A stretch of DNA of 64,000 nt from Pseudomonas karstica (GTDB lineage Bacteria > Pseudomonadota > Gammaproteobacteria > Pseudomonadales > Pseudomonadaceae), in NCBI RefSeq assembly GCF_009707515.1, contig NZ_WLYI01000021.1:53751-117750 (forward strand), written 5' to 3'. The position numbers and the translations under genes are program-made. Below, piece by piece: positions 25,636 to 36,026 of this stretch (position 1 is its first letter; each line of letters begins with the position of its first letter). The notes under the pieces were generated by a model. That model saw only the letters and a list, made by a program, of their open reading frames with translations. It was not told the origin of the DNA and searched no databases.

Positions 25636-26802
25636 ATGCATATTCCACGCAAACCCGCCGTAATCGTCGGCGTCCTGATACTCCTGGCCATTGCTGCCTG
25701 GGCGTCGACCCGGCCGGCCAAGACCAGGCTGGCGGCATCCACGGCGATTCCGGTGCGGGTGGTCAGCGTTGCCGAGCAAGACATTCCGCGCTTTGTCAGC
25801 GGTATCGGTTCGGTGTTGTCGTTGCACAGTGTGGTGATCCGCCCGCAGATTGACGGCATCCTCACCAAATTGCTGGTCAAGGAAGGGCAGCAGGTCAAGG
25901 CCGGCGACTTGCTGGCGACCATCGACGACCGCTCGATCCGTGCCGGTCTCGACCAGGCACGGGCGCAACGGGGAGAAAGCCAGGCGCAACTGCAAGTGGC
26001 CCAGGTCAACCTCAAGCGCTACAAGGTGCTGAGTATCGACGACGGGGTGTCCAAGCAGACCTATGACCAGCAACAGGCTCTGGTCAATCAGCTCAAGGCC
26101 ACAGTCCTGGGCAACCAGGCAGCCATTGATGCAGCGCAGGTGCAGTTGTCGTACACGCAGATTCGCTCGCCCGTCACCGGCCGCGTCGGTATTCGCACAG
26201 TGGATGAGGGCAACTTCTTGCGCATGAGCGATACCCAAGGCTTGTTCTCGGTCACCCAGATCGACCCGATTGCCGTGGAGTTCTCACTGCCGCAACAGAT
26301 GCTGCCCACCTTGCAACGCTTGATCGCCGCCCAACACCCGGCCAACGTCAACGCCTACATCGGCGCCGACACCGATGGCCAGACGGGTGACCTGCTCGGT
26401 GAAGGCCGCCTGAGCCTGATCGACAACCAGATCAGCGCGACTACCGGCACTGTCCGCGCCAAGGCCGAGTTCAGCAATACCGCGCAGAAGCTATGGCCGG
26501 GGCAACTGGTGACCATCAAGATCCAGACCGCCCTCGACAAAAACGTCCTGGTGGTGCCGCCGACCGTGGTACAGCGCGGCCTGGACTCGCACTTCGTGTA
26601 CCGGATCAACGGTAGCAAGGTGGACATCGTGCCCGTGCAGGTGGTCTACCAAGACAGTGACCTGAATATCGTCAAGGGCGTACAGGCCGGTGACGTGCTG
26701 GTCAGCGATGGCCAGTCGCGCCTCAAGGCCGGCGCGCAGGTAGACATTCTCAAGGAACCGCCGCAAGTGATCCAGACGGCCAATGCCCAGGTGCAGCCAT
26801 GA
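25636..26802 (+). CDS. RND efflux periplasmic adaptor subunit
   Basis: 388-residue membrane-fusion protein of the MdtA/AcrA type. An N-terminal membrane helix (about 7-25) is followed by the lipoyl-like halves (VIRPQIDGILTKLLVKEGQQ and SYTQIRSPVTGRVGIRTVDE), a helical hairpin between them, and a beta-barrel/membrane-proximal region. It joins the RND pump to an outer-membrane channel. The chosen ATG is the third possible start and gives a normal N-terminus, though no clear ribosome site precedes it. The stop overlaps the pump start (ATGA). Confidence 0.88.
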   Translation: MHIPRKPAVIVGVLILLAIAAWASTRPAKTRLAASTAIPVRVVSVAEQDIPRFVSGIGSVLSLHSVVIRPQIDGILTKLLVKEGQQVKAGDLLATIDDRSIRAGLDQARAQRGESQAQLQVAQVNLKRYKVLSIDDGVSKQTYDQQQALVNQLKATVLGNQAAIDAAQVQLSYTQIRSPVTGRVGIRTVDEGNFLRMSDTQGLFSVTQIDPIAVEFSLPQQMLPTLQRLIAAQHPANVNAYIGADTDGQTGDLLGEGRLSLIDNQISATTGTVRAKAEFSNTAQKLWPGQLVTIKIQTALDKNVLVVPPTVVQRGLDSHFVYRINGSKVDIVPVQVVYQDSDLNIVKGVQAGDVLVSDGQSRLKAGAQVDILKEPPQVIQTANAQVQP

Positions 26803-29800
26803 AAGGCGCTCGTTCGCCGTCTGCCTGGTGTGTCGACCACCCGGTCGCCACCCTGCTGCTGACCTTCGCGCTGGTGCTGCTGGGGTTGATTGCCTACCCG
26901 CGCTTGCCCGTCGCGCCACTGCCGGAAGCGGAGTTCCCAACGATTCAGGTCAGGGCACAACTGCCCGGCGCCAGCCCCGACACCATGGCGTCGTCAGTGG
27001 CCACGCCGCTGGAAGTGCAGTTCAGTGCCATCCCCGGCATGACCCAAATGACCTCAAGCAGCGCACTGGGCTCAACCCAGTTGACCTTGCAATTCACCCT
27101 AGACAAGAGCATCGACACCGCCGCCCAGGAAGTACAGGCGGCGATCAACACCGCCTCCGGCAATCTGCCCAGCGATATGCCGAGCCTGCCAACGTGGAAG
27201 AAGGTCAACCCGGCGGACAGCCCGGTGCTGATTCTCAACGTCAGTTCCAACAATATGCCCGGCACCGAGCTGAGCGACTATGTGGAAACCTTGCTGGCCC
27301 GGCAGATCAGCCAGATCGACGGCGTCGGCCAGATCAACATCACCGGCCAACAACGCCCGGCCATTCGCGTGCAAGCTTCGCCGGACAAACTCGCCGCCAT
27401 CGGCCTGACACTGGCGGACATCCGCCTGGCCATCCAGCAATCGAGCCTCAACCTGGCCAAGGGCGCGCTCTACGGACAAAACAGCATTTCCACCCTGTCG
27501 ACCAACGATCAGCTGTTTCATCCCGAGGAATACAGCGAACTTATCGTGTCCTACAAGGACGGCGCGCCCGTTCATTTACGCGATGTAGCAAAAGTGATCA
27601 ACGGTTCGGAAAATGCCTACGTCCAGGCCTGGTCCGATGATACGCCGGGGGTCAACCTGGTGATTTCCCGCCAGCCTGGCGCCAATATCGTCGAGACCGT
27701 GGACCGTATCCAGGCGGAGCTGCCGCGGCTGGAGGCCATGCTGCCGGCCTCGGTGGAGGTCAGCGTGCTGTCGGACCGGACCAAGACCATTCGCGCCTCC
27801 CTGCATGAAGTGAAAATCACCTTGTTGATCGCCGTGCTGCTGGTGGTGGCGGTGATGGCGCTGTTCCTGCGCCAGTGGTCGGCGACGATGATTGTGTCCA
27901 GTGTGCTTGGGGTGTCGCTGATCGCCAGCTTTGCCTTGATGTACGTGATGGGCTTCAGCCTGAACAACCTGACCCTGGTGGCCATCGTGATCGCCGTGGG
28001 CTTTGTGGTGGACGATGCAATTGTGGTGGTGGAAAACATTCACCGTCACCTGGAAACCGGCCTGGGCATGCGCGAGTCGGCGATCAAGGGCGCCAGCGAG
28101 ATTGGCTTTACTGTGGTGTCTATCAGCTTCTCCCTGGTGGCGGCGTTTATTCCGCTGCTGTTCATGGGCGGCGTGGTGGGACGCTTGTTCAAGGAGTTCG
28201 CCCTGACCGCTACCTCGACCATTCTGATTTCGGTGGTGGTGTCGCTGACCCTGGCCCCCACATTGGCCGCGCTGTTCATGCGTGCGCCAACCCATCATCC
28301 CCACGACAAACCCGGTTTCAGCGAGCGCCTGCTGGCCAGCTACGCCAGAAACCTGCGCCGTGCCCTGGCTTACCCGCGCTTGATGTTGAGCATCTTCGCT
28401 ATAACCCTGGGCCTGGCCATCGCCGGTTACGTGTTCATTCCCAAGGGCTTCTTCCCGGTGCAGGACACCGGCTTTGTCCTCGGTACCAGCGAAGCGGCAG
28501 CCGACGTGTCCTACCCGGATATGGTCGCCAAGCACCATGCCCTGGCCGAGATCGTCAGGGCTGATCCCGCCGTGCAGACGTTCTCCCATGCCGTGGGCGT
28601 GACCGGGAGCAACCAGACCATCGCCAACGGCCGCTTCTGGATCGCCTTGAAAGATCGCAGTGAGCGCGATGTGTCCGCCAGCCAGTTCATCGACCGCATC
28701 CGAGCGAAACTGGCCAAGGTCCCAGGCATCGTCCTGTACCTGCGGGCTGGCCAGGACATCAACCTCAGCTCCGGCCCCAGCCGCAGCCAGTACCAGTACG
28801 TGCTCAAGAGCAATGACGGCCCGACGCTGAACACCTGGACCCAGCGCCTGACGGAAAAACTGCGGGCCAACCCGGCGTTCCGCGACCTCTCGAACGACCT
28901 GCAACTGGGCGGCAGCATCACCCACATCAGCATCGACCGCCAGGCCGCCGCCCGCTTTGGCCTGACTGCCACCGATGTCGACCAGGCGCTGTACGACGCC
29001 TTCGGTCAGCGCCAGGTCAACGAGTACCAGACCGAAACCAACCAGTACCAAGTGGTGCTGGAACTCGATACCGCGCAGCGCGGCAAGGCCGAAAGCCTCA
29101 ATTACTTCTACCTGCGCTCACCGCTAAGTGGCGAAATGGTGCCGCTGTCGGCGCTGGCCAAGGTCGACCCGCCCAGCGTCGGGCCCTTGTCCATCAGCCA
29201 TGACGGCATGTTCCCGGCGGCCAACCTGTCGTTCAACCTGGCGCCGGGCGTGGCCTTGGGTGATGCGGTGATCATGCTCAACCAGGCGAAGAACGAGATC
29301 GGCATGCCGGCCACTATCATCGGTACCTTCCAGGGTGCGGCCCAGGCGTTCCAGAGTTCGCTGGCCAGCCAGCCGTGGCTGATCCTCGCGGCGCTGGTGG
29401 CGGTCTACATCATTCTCGGGGTGTTGTATGAAAGCTTCGTGCATCCGCTGACCATCATTTCCACCCTGCCCTCCGCCGGACTGGGAGCGTTGGTCATGCT
29501 CTGGCTGCTGGGCCAGGACTTTTCGATCATGGCGTTGATCGGCCTGGTGCTGCTGATCGGTATCGTCAAGAAGAACGGCATCCTGATGATCGACTTCGCC
29601 CTGGAAGCCCAGCGTGTCCGTGGGCTGGCGCCTCAGGAGGCGATTTATGAAGCCTGCGTCACGCGGTTCCGGCCGATTATCATGACCACCCTCGCCGCGT
29701 TGCTGGGGGCCGTGCCGCTGATGCTGGGTACAGGCCCCGGTGCCGAACTGCGTCAACCGCTGGGTATCGCAGTGGTCGGCGGGCTGCTGGTGAGCCAGGC

Positions 29801-29894
29801 ACTGACGCTGTTCACCACACCAGTCATATACTTGTACCTTGAGAAGCTTTTCCACAGGCCCAAACCAGCCATCGGGCTGGCGACCACACACTGA
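26799..29894 (+). CDS. RND-family multidrug efflux permease
   Basis: 1031-residue inner-membrane proton-driven pump of the HAE-1/MdtBC class with the usual 12 helices and two large periplasmic loops. Helix 4 carries the paired aspartates (GFVVDDAIVVVENI) and helix 10 the lysine (GIVKKNGILMIDFALE) of the proton relay. Only one permease is present, unlike MdtB-MdtC or MuxB-MuxC pairs, and no outer-membrane factor follows, so it must borrow one. It is followed by a two-component system nine bases downstream, which probably regulates it. Confidence 0.92.
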   Translation: MKGARSPSAWCVDHPVATLLLTFALVLLGLIAYPRLPVAPLPEAEFPTIQVRAQLPGASPDTMASSVATPLEVQFSAIPGMTQMTSSSALGSTQLTLQFTLDKSIDTAAQEVQAAINTASGNLPSDMPSLPTWKKVNPADSPVLILNVSSNNMPGTELSDYVETLLARQISQIDGVGQINITGQQRPAIRVQASPDKLAAIGLTLADIRLAIQQSSLNLAKGALYGQNSISTLSTNDQLFHPEEYSELIVSYKDGAPVHLRDVAKVINGSENAYVQAWSDDTPGVNLVISRQPGANIVETVDRIQAELPRLEAMLPASVEVSVLSDRTKTIRASLHEVKITLLIAVLLVVAVMALFLRQWSATMIVSSVLGVSLIASFALMYVMGFSLNNLTLVAIVIAVGFVVDDAIVVVENIHRHLETGLGMRESAIKGASEIGFTVVSISFSLVAAFIPLLFMGGVVGRLFKEFALTATSTILISVVVSLTLAPTLAALFMRAPTHHPHDKPGFSERLLASYARNLRRALAYPRLMLSIFAITLGLAIAGYVFIPKGFFPVQDTGFVLGTSEAAADVSYPDMVAKHHALAEIVRADPAVQTFSHAVGVTGSNQTIANGRFWIALKDRSERDVSASQFIDRIRAKLAKVPGIVLYLRAGQDINLSSGPSRSQYQYVLKSNDGPTLNTWTQRLTEKLRANPAFRDLSNDLQLGGSITHISIDRQAAARFGLTATDVDQALYDAFGQRQVNEYQTETNQYQVVLELDTAQRGKAESLNYFYLRSPLSGEMVPLSALAKVDPPSVGPLSISHDGMFPAANLSFNLAPGVALGDAVIMLNQAKNEIGMPATIIGTFQGAAQAFQSSLASQPWLILAALVAVYIILGVLYESFVHPLTIISTLPSAGLGALVMLWLLGQDFSIMALIGLVLLIGIVKKNGILMIDFALEAQRVRGLAPQEAIYEACVTRFRPIIMTTLAALLGAVPLMLGTGPGAELRQPLGIAVVGGLLVSQALTLFTTPVIYLYLEKLFHRPKPAIGLATTH

Positions 29895-29903
29895 GGCGGG
29901 GTC

Positions 29904-30581
29904 ATGCGCGTCCTGATTATTGAAGACGAAGAAAAAACCGCTGATTACCTGCATCGCGGCCTGACGGAGCAAGGCTACACCGTCGACGTGGCGCAGGAAG
30001 GCATTGAAGGCTTGCACCTGGCCCTGGAGAACGATTACGCGGTGATTGTGCTCGACGTGATGCTGCCGGGTATCGACGGCTTCGGTGTGTTGCGGGCACT
30101 GCGCGCCCGCAAGCAGACCCCGGTGATCATGCTCACCGCCCGCGAGCGGGTGGAGGATCGCATTCGCGGCCTGCGCGAGGGTGCCGATGATTACCTGGGC
30201 AAACCTTTTTCGTTCCTCGAACTGGTGGCACGCCTGCAGGCCCTGACCCGGCGCAGCGGCGGCCATGAGCCGGTGCAAGTGACCGTCGCCGACCTGTGGA
30301 TCGACTTGATCAGCCGTAAAGCCAGCCGTTCCGGTACGCGCCTGGACCTGACCGCCAAAGAGTTCTCGCTGCTCAGCGTACTGGCTCGGCGCCAGGGCGA
30401 GATCCTGTCCAAGACATCAATTGCGGAAATGGTCTGGGACATCAATTTCGACAGCGACGCCAACGTGGTGGAAGTAGCGATCAAGCGCCTGCGGGCCAAG
30501 CTCGATGGGCCGTTCGAGCATAAATTGCTGCATACCATTCGCGGCATGGGTTACGTGCTGGAGAACCGCAGTGTCGACTAA
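29904..30581 (+). CDS. OmpR-family response regulator (heavy-metal type)
   Basis: 225 residues. The receiver domain has acidic residues in IIEDEEKT, phosphoacceptor Asp in VLDVMLPGIDGF (about residue 52) and Lys in LGKPFSFLEL. A C-terminal winged helix includes LTAKEFSLLSVLARRQGEIL and VVEVAIKRLRAKLD. The sequence resembles the CopR/CusR/IrlR subgroup linked to metal efflux, although the adjacent pump is of drug type. Probably regulates the pump operon in which it lies. Confidence 0.9.
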   Translation: MRVLIIEDEEKTADYLHRGLTEQGYTVDVAQEGIEGLHLALENDYAVIVLDVMLPGIDGFGVLRALRARKQTPVIMLTARERVEDRIRGLREGADDYLGKPFSFLELVARLQALTRRSGGHEPVQVTVADLWIDLISRKASRSGTRLDLTAKEFSLLSVLARRQGEILSKTSIAEMVWDINFDSDANVVEVAIKRLRAKLDGPFEHKLLHTIRGMGYVLENRSVD

Positions 30582-31935
30582 CTCCATCGCCCTGCGCCTG
30601 AGCGGCCTGTTCACCCTGGTGGCGATGCTGATCTTCCTGCTGATCGGCGGTGTGTTGTATCAGCAGGTAGACCGTGGCCTGGGCTTGTTGCCGGGGGCCG
30701 AGTTGGACGCGCGCTACAGCGTGCTGGAGTCGTCGGTAACGCGCTATGGAACCCCCGAACACTGGGCGAAGATCACCAACAAGCTGACATTGCTTGGGCA
30801 AGAAGACAAACGCATCCGTTTCTGGGTAGTGAGCAGTGATCCGGCCTACGAATATGGCAATCCCGATACCCGGATTCGCACCTTCGCCCAAGGGCCGACT
30901 GGCAAGCGCGACTTGCACCTGCCAGGCCACGACTATCCATTAAAAGTGTTGGTGAGCCAGTTTCCGGCCAAGGAGCAACGCCCGCCATTACGCTTCATGA
31001 TTGCCATCGACACCGAGAACTTCCGTACCACCCAGCACCATTTGCTGGTGGCGCTGATCAGCCTGGCGCTTGTCGGTGTGGTACTGGCTTCGTTGCTCGG
31101 CTTCTGGGTGGCCCGTATTGGCCTCAAGCCGCTGATCAAACTCTCGGACGAGGCGCAGAAACTGGCGCCACCGAAACTCTCCGGGCGCCTGCAATTGTCA
31201 CCGCTGCCGCCGGAGCTCAAGCAGTTTGCCAGCTCCTTCAATACTACATTGGAGCGGGTAGAACAGGCCTATTCCCGGCTGGAATCGTTCAACGCCGACG
31301 TCGCCCATGAACTGCGCTCGCCCCTGACAAACCTGATTGGCCAGACCCAGGTCGCCCTGACCCGCGGGCGCTCAGCAGAGCATTACTTCGAGGTACTGCA
31401 GTCGAACCTGGAAGAGCTGGAGCGACTGCGCTCAATCATCAATGACATGCTGTTCCTGGCCAGCGCCGACCAGGGCAGCAAGGCGACCAAGCTGACTCAG
31501 AGCTCGCTGGCCGATGAAGTGGCCACGACCTTGGACTACCTGGACTTCATCCTCGAAGACGCCCAGGTACGAGTGCAGGTGGTCGGCGATGCCCAGGTGC
31601 ACATCGAAAAAGCCCATTTGCGTCGAGCACTGATCAACCTGCTGAGCAATGCTGTACAGCATACGGCGCCGGGCCAAACCATCGGGGTGAACATCGAGGT
31701 GCTAGAGCATCAAGTGGCGATTGGTGTGACCAACCCTGGCGAGGCGATTGCCAGCGAGCACCTGCCTCGATTGTTCGAACGCTTCTACCGGGTGGATGCG
31801 TCCCGCAGCAACAGCGGTGCCAACCACGGACTGGGGCTGGCCATCGTCAAGGCGATTGCCTTGATGCATGGCGGCGATGTGTTTGTGCGCAGTGAGGCCG
31901 GTGGCAACACCTTCGGTATTACCCTGCCGGTGTAG
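30571..31935 (+). CDS. Sensor histidine kinase (CusS/heavy-metal type)
   Basis: 454 residues from the GTG at 30571, which overlaps the regulator gene by 11 bases and has GGAG seven bases upstream. Two membrane helices (about 8-30 and 155-180) enclose a periplasmic sensor region, followed by HAMP. The phosphorylated His is in FNADVAHELRSPLTNL; the ATP site shows NLLSNAVQHT and NHGLGLAIVKAIALM. Partner of the preceding response regulator. The signal is unknown; the periplasmic region has no obvious metal-binding His/Cys cluster. Confidence 0.9.
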   Translation: MSTNSIALRLSGLFTLVAMLIFLLIGGVLYQQVDRGLGLLPGAELDARYSVLESSVTRYGTPEHWAKITNKLTLLGQEDKRIRFWVVSSDPAYEYGNPDTRIRTFAQGPTGKRDLHLPGHDYPLKVLVSQFPAKEQRPPLRFMIAIDTENFRTTQHHLLVALISLALVGVVLASLLGFWVARIGLKPLIKLSDEAQKLAPPKLSGRLQLSPLPPELKQFASSFNTTLERVEQAYSRLESFNADVAHELRSPLTNLIGQTQVALTRGRSAEHYFEVLQSNLEELERLRSIINDMLFLASADQGSKATKLTQSSLADEVATTLDYLDFILEDAQVRVQVVGDAQVHIEKAHLRRALINLLSNAVQHTAPGQTIGVNIEVLEHQVAIGVTNPGEAIASEHLPRLFERFYRVDASRSNSGANHGLGLAIVKAIALMHGGDVFVRSEAGGNTFGITLPV

Positions 31936-31965
31936 AAACCAACTGCCCTGGGTTACTATTGCGGT

Positions 31966-31994
31966 TTGGGTAATAGTCATTATCTTGTTACACT
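31966..31994 (+). promoter_or_regulatory. Candidate sigma-70 promoter with Fur-box-like spacer
   Basis: TTGGGT (31966-31971) and TACACT (31989-31994) are 17 bases apart. The spacer contains AATAGTCATTATCT, whose reverse complement AGATAATGACTATT resembles the GATAATGATAAT half of a Fur box. It would start transcription near 32001. Confidence 0.4.
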
Positions 31995-32000
31995 CTGTCC

Positions 32001-32146
32001 AGCACCGCTCAGATGCGCTAATTTGTCGCATCGAAGAGCGCGATGGCGAAGACAGCTGACCCGTTCTCCCCTATTTCCCTCGCTTGTTTCCAGGGCTCTA
32101 CACTGGGAACTTGTCTTAAAGCCGCTGACTCAAGCGGCTTTTTTTT
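32001..32146 (+). ncRNA. Possible small RNA or attenuated leader upstream of the OprD gene
   Basis: A stretch with its own promoter-like sequence and a strong terminator and no coding potential. A hairpin GATGCG/CGCATC (32012-32017, 32027-32032), a C/U-rich single-stranded-looking middle (around 32058-32095) and the terminator 32118-32146 are seen. This is the layout of an Hfq-type small RNA of about 145 bases. The alternative is a leader of oprD with an attenuator. I do not recognise the family. Confidence 0.35.
32118..32146 (+). terminator. Rho-independent terminator
   Basis: Stem AAAGCCGCT / AGCGGCTTT with a 6-base loop GACTCA, then a run of T through 32146. It lies 70 bases before the OprD start, so it ends an upstream transcript, not oprD. 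Confidence 0.85.
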
Positions 32147-32215
32147 GCCCCCGAAAAGGCCAGGCACACCTGACGACACTGGCCAATTTCGATCGATCCA
32201 AAGGAGCCCCTCCCG

Positions 32216-33538
32216 GTGAAAAGCTCGCTGACGTTCACCCCGTTATTCCTCGCAATTACTGCAACTATCGCCCCTCTTGCCCACGCCACCGACATCCCAC
32301 CCGCCGACGGTTTCGTCGAAGGCTCAAGCTTCAAGATCAACACCCGTAACTACTACATGAACCGCGACCGTCGCGACATCCACACCGATGACAGCAAGGA
32401 GTGGGGCCAGGGCTTGCTCGGCATCTTTGAGTCCGGCTACACCCGGGGCACTGTGGGTTTCGGCCTCGATGCTCACGCCATGCTCGGCCTCAAGCTCGAC
32501 GGCGGTGGCGGCACTGACGGCTCCAGCATCCTGCCCGTTGGGTCCGGCAACGGCAAAGCGCCCGGTTCCTTCTCCACGGCTGGTGGCACCCTGAAAATGC
32601 GCGCCTTTGACACCGAGCTGAAAGCTGGCGACCTGTTTCTCAACAACCCGGTCATCGCCGGTGGCATGACCCGCATGCTGCCCCAGACCTTTCGCGGCGC
32701 AAGCCTGACCAACCACAGCTTTGACGGTTTCCTGATCGAAGGTGGCCGGGCCAGTTTCAACAAGCTCTACAACCAGAGCGGCCACCAACGTATCGGCACC
32801 AGCTACGGCGCATTGCCATTGAATGAGCAAAGTCGGCACCTGGACTGGGCCGGCGTCGCCTGGAGTGGCGTCCCGGGGCTGACCAGCAGCCTGTACGCGT
32901 CCGAACTCAAAGACGTCTGGAACCAGTACTACTACGACCTGGACTACACCTACGCGGTCAACGACCTGGTCAGCCTCAACCCGGGCCTGCACTTCTACCA
33001 TACCCAGGACACCGGCAACGCCCTGCTGGGCAATATCGACAACAACACCTACAGCCTGCATTTCACCGTGGGTGTAGGTAATCACAGCGTCACCGCCGCT
33101 TATCAGCGGGTCAATGGCAACACACCGTTTGACTACATCGCCCAAGGCGACAGTGTGTACCTGGATAACTCCCAGCAATACTCAGACTTCAACGGCCCCA
33201 ACGAACGCTCGTGGAAGCTCAAGTACGCCTATGACTTTATCGGCCTTGGCTTTCCCGGCCTGACTTCGGCGGTGTCCTACATCAGCGGTAAGACCGACCT
33301 GACCAAGGTCGATCCCGACAGCCGGGGTTATTCATCCTGGTACAGCGCCGATGGCAAGCACGCCAAACACTGGGAGCGCGATATCGATTTGAAGTACGTA
33401 GTCCAGGGTGGCAAAGCCAAGGACCTGGCCGTGCGTCTGCAGTGGGCAACCAACCGTGGTAGCAATGGCTACTCGGCGGTAGATCGGGATGTTGATGAGT
33501 ATCGGGTGATCGTCGATTACCCGATTGACGTGTTCTGA
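32216..33538 (+). CDS. OprD-family outer-membrane porin
   Basis: 440 residues from a GTG start with AAGGAG nine bases upstream. The signal peptide is [21 protein letters not shown]. The mature 18-strand-type porin opens with [20 protein letters not shown], which is diagnostic of OprD/OpdX channels. These take up basic amino acids, dipeptides or aromatic and carboxylic acids; the subgroup and substrate are not decidable by eye. The C-terminus ends in Phe (YPIDVF), as needed for outer-membrane assembly. Confidence 0.93.
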   Translation: MKSSLTFTPLFLAITATIAPLAHATDIPPADGFVEGSSFKINTRNYYMNRDRRDIHTDDSKEWGQGLLGIFESGYTRGTVGFGLDAHAMLGLKLDGGGGTDGSSILPVGSGNGKAPGSFSTAGGTLKMRAFDTELKAGDLFLNNPVIAGGMTRMLPQTFRGASLTNHSFDGFLIEGGRASFNKLYNQSGHQRIGTSYGALPLNEQSRHLDWAGVAWSGVPGLTSSLYASELKDVWNQYYYDLDYTYAVNDLVSLNPGLHFYHTQDTGNALLGNIDNNTYSLHFTVGVGNHSVTAAYQRVNGNTPFDYIAQGDSVYLDNSQQYSDFNGPNERSWKLKYAYDFIGLGFPGLTSAVSYISGKTDLTKVDPDSRGYSSWYSADGKHAKHWERDIDLKYVVQGGKAKDLAVRLQWATNRGSNGYSAVDRDVDEYRVIVDYPIDVF

Positions 33539-33553
33539 CCCGCTTCCTCTATC

Positions 33554-33619
33554 TGTAGGAGCGAGCTTGCTCGCGAAAACCTGAGTACACCGTGTTTATT
33601 CAGGAAGCTCGCGCCTACA
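33554..33619. repeat. REP pair downstream of the OprD gene
   Basis: A full REP (33554-33579, core GAGCGAGCTTGCTCGC) faces a shortened inverted copy (33605-33619). Same family as at 3692-3792. Confidence 0.8.
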
Positions 33620-33677
33620 TGAGCATGGCGAGGACCACTTCAAGGCCTTCAACGATGTCTCTGCCGGATAATCGTTG

Positions 33678-33706
33678 AAAAAAAAGGCCACCCGAAGGTG
33701 GCCTTT
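33678..33706 (-). terminator. Terminator of the dcw cluster after lpxC
   Basis: Stem AAAGGCCACC / GGTGGCCTTT with a four-base loop, followed on the minus strand by a run of eight T (33678-33685 as A on the plus strand). It lies 27 bases beyond the lpxC stop and closes the long minus-strand cluster. Confidence 0.88.
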
Positions 33707-33732
33707 AAAAACTAAAGAAAGAGAGTTGTTAC

Positions 33733-34680
<948 letters not shown>

Positions 34681-34756
34681 TCAACAAAGGCTGGCGATAA
34701 TAGCAGACCAGACCTTTGCTGAATACCAATCACCTTCATAGCCCTGATACATTCCA

Positions 34757-35947
34757 TTAATCGGCCTGACGACGCAAGAAAGCCGGGATGTCCAGATAGT
34801 CCAGATCATCTTGCGGATTCGGGCTACGGGACGCAGCAGCACCGGCCTGAGCCTGGTTACGCATCACGGTCGGACGATCCAGGTCACGGTAATTCACCGA
34901 CGGCAGTTCCTGGCGAGCAGGGGCTGGAGCGGCAGTCGCGGACTGGCTGGTATGAACGGTATTGTCGATAACCTTTACAGGCTTCTCGATTTTGGCGCCC
35001 AGACCGGTAGCCACGACGGTAACGTGCAGTTCGTCGCGCATGTCCGGATCGATAACGGTACCGACCTTGACCATCGCGTGCTCGGAAGCGAAGGCTTCGA
35101 TGATGCTACCCACGTCGGAGTACTCACCCAGGGACAGGTCAGGACCGGCGGTGATGTTCACCAGGATGCCGCGTGCGCCTTGCAGGTTCACGTCTTCCAG
35201 CAATGGGTTGCGGATCGCCGCTTCAGTGGCTTCACGTGCACGGTTCGGACCGCTGGCGCAGCCAGTGCCCATCATCGCCATGCCCATTTCGCTCATCACG
35301 GTGCGTACGTCGGCAAAGTCGACGTTGATCATGCCCGGACGCTTGATGATGTCGGAGATACCGCGAACGGCACCGGCCAGTACATCGTCGGCCTTGGCAA
35401 AAGCCGACAGCAGGCTGGCGTCCTTACCGAGGATGGTCAGCAGTTTCTCGTTGGGAATAGTGATCAACGAGTCGACGCTTTCGGACAGCAGACGGATGCC
35501 TTCATCGGCGATCTGCATGCGCTTGCGGCCTTCGAACGGGAACGGACGGGTCACCACCGCAACGGTGAGGATCCCCATTTCCTTCGCCACTTCGGCAATG
35601 ATCGGCGCAGCACCGGTACCGGTGCCACCGCCCATGCCGGTGGTGATGAACACCATGTTGGTGCCCTGCAGTACTTCCGCGATGCGCTCACGGTCTTCCA
35701 GGGCGGCTTGACGGCCAACTTCCGGATTGGCGCCAGCACCCAGGCCCTTGGTCACGGCTGTGCCCAATTGCAGGATGGTACGTGCACCGATGCTTTTAAG
35801 GGCCTGGGCGTCAGTGTTGGCGCAGATGAACTCAACGCCTTCAATGTTGCTCTTGACCATGTGGTTGACAGCGTTGCCGCCGCCACCGCCAACACCGATC
35901 ACTTTGATGACCGGGCTTGCGGGGATGTTGTCTACGAGTTCGAACAT
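34757..35947 (-). CDS. ftsZ: Cell division protein FtsZ
   Basis: 396-residue tubulin-like GTPase that forms the division ring. The tubulin signature GGGTGTGA and the N-terminal GVGGGGGNAVNHM are present. A Pro/Gln/Ala-rich linker (about 320-375) leads to the conserved tail DYLDIPAFLRRQAD that binds FtsA and ZipA. AGGAGAGG precedes the ATG. 79 bases separate it from ftsA. Confidence 0.98.
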   Translation of the reverse strand: MFELVDNIPASPVIKVIGVGGGGGNAVNHMVKSNIEGVEFICANTDAQALKSIGARTILQLGTAVTKGLGAGANPEVGRQAALEDRERIAEVLQGTNMVFITTGMGGGTGTGAAPIIAEVAKEMGILTVAVVTRPFPFEGRKRMQIADEGIRLLSESVDSLITIPNEKLLTILGKDASLLSAFAKADDVLAGAVRGISDIIKRPGMINVDFADVRTVMSEMGMAMMGTGCASGPNRAREATEAAIRNPLLEDVNLQGARGILVNITAGPDLSLGEYSDVGSIIEAFASEHAMVKVGTVIDPDMRDELHVTVVATGLGAKIEKPVKVIDNTVHTSQSATAAPAPARQELPSVNYRDLDRPTVMRNQAQAGAAASRSPNPQDDLDYLDIPAFLRRQAD

Positions 35948-36026
35948 TTTCCCTCTCCTTTCATTTCTCTAGTTTTTTCGCCTACTGCATGCATCTACAA
36001 CAGTGAATCGGTGTTGCGGTAAATCG

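Noticed and set aside
27576..29051. A 491-codon minus-strand open frame opposite the RND permease
   Set aside because: His/Gln-rich shadow composition and no start signals; the permease is certain.
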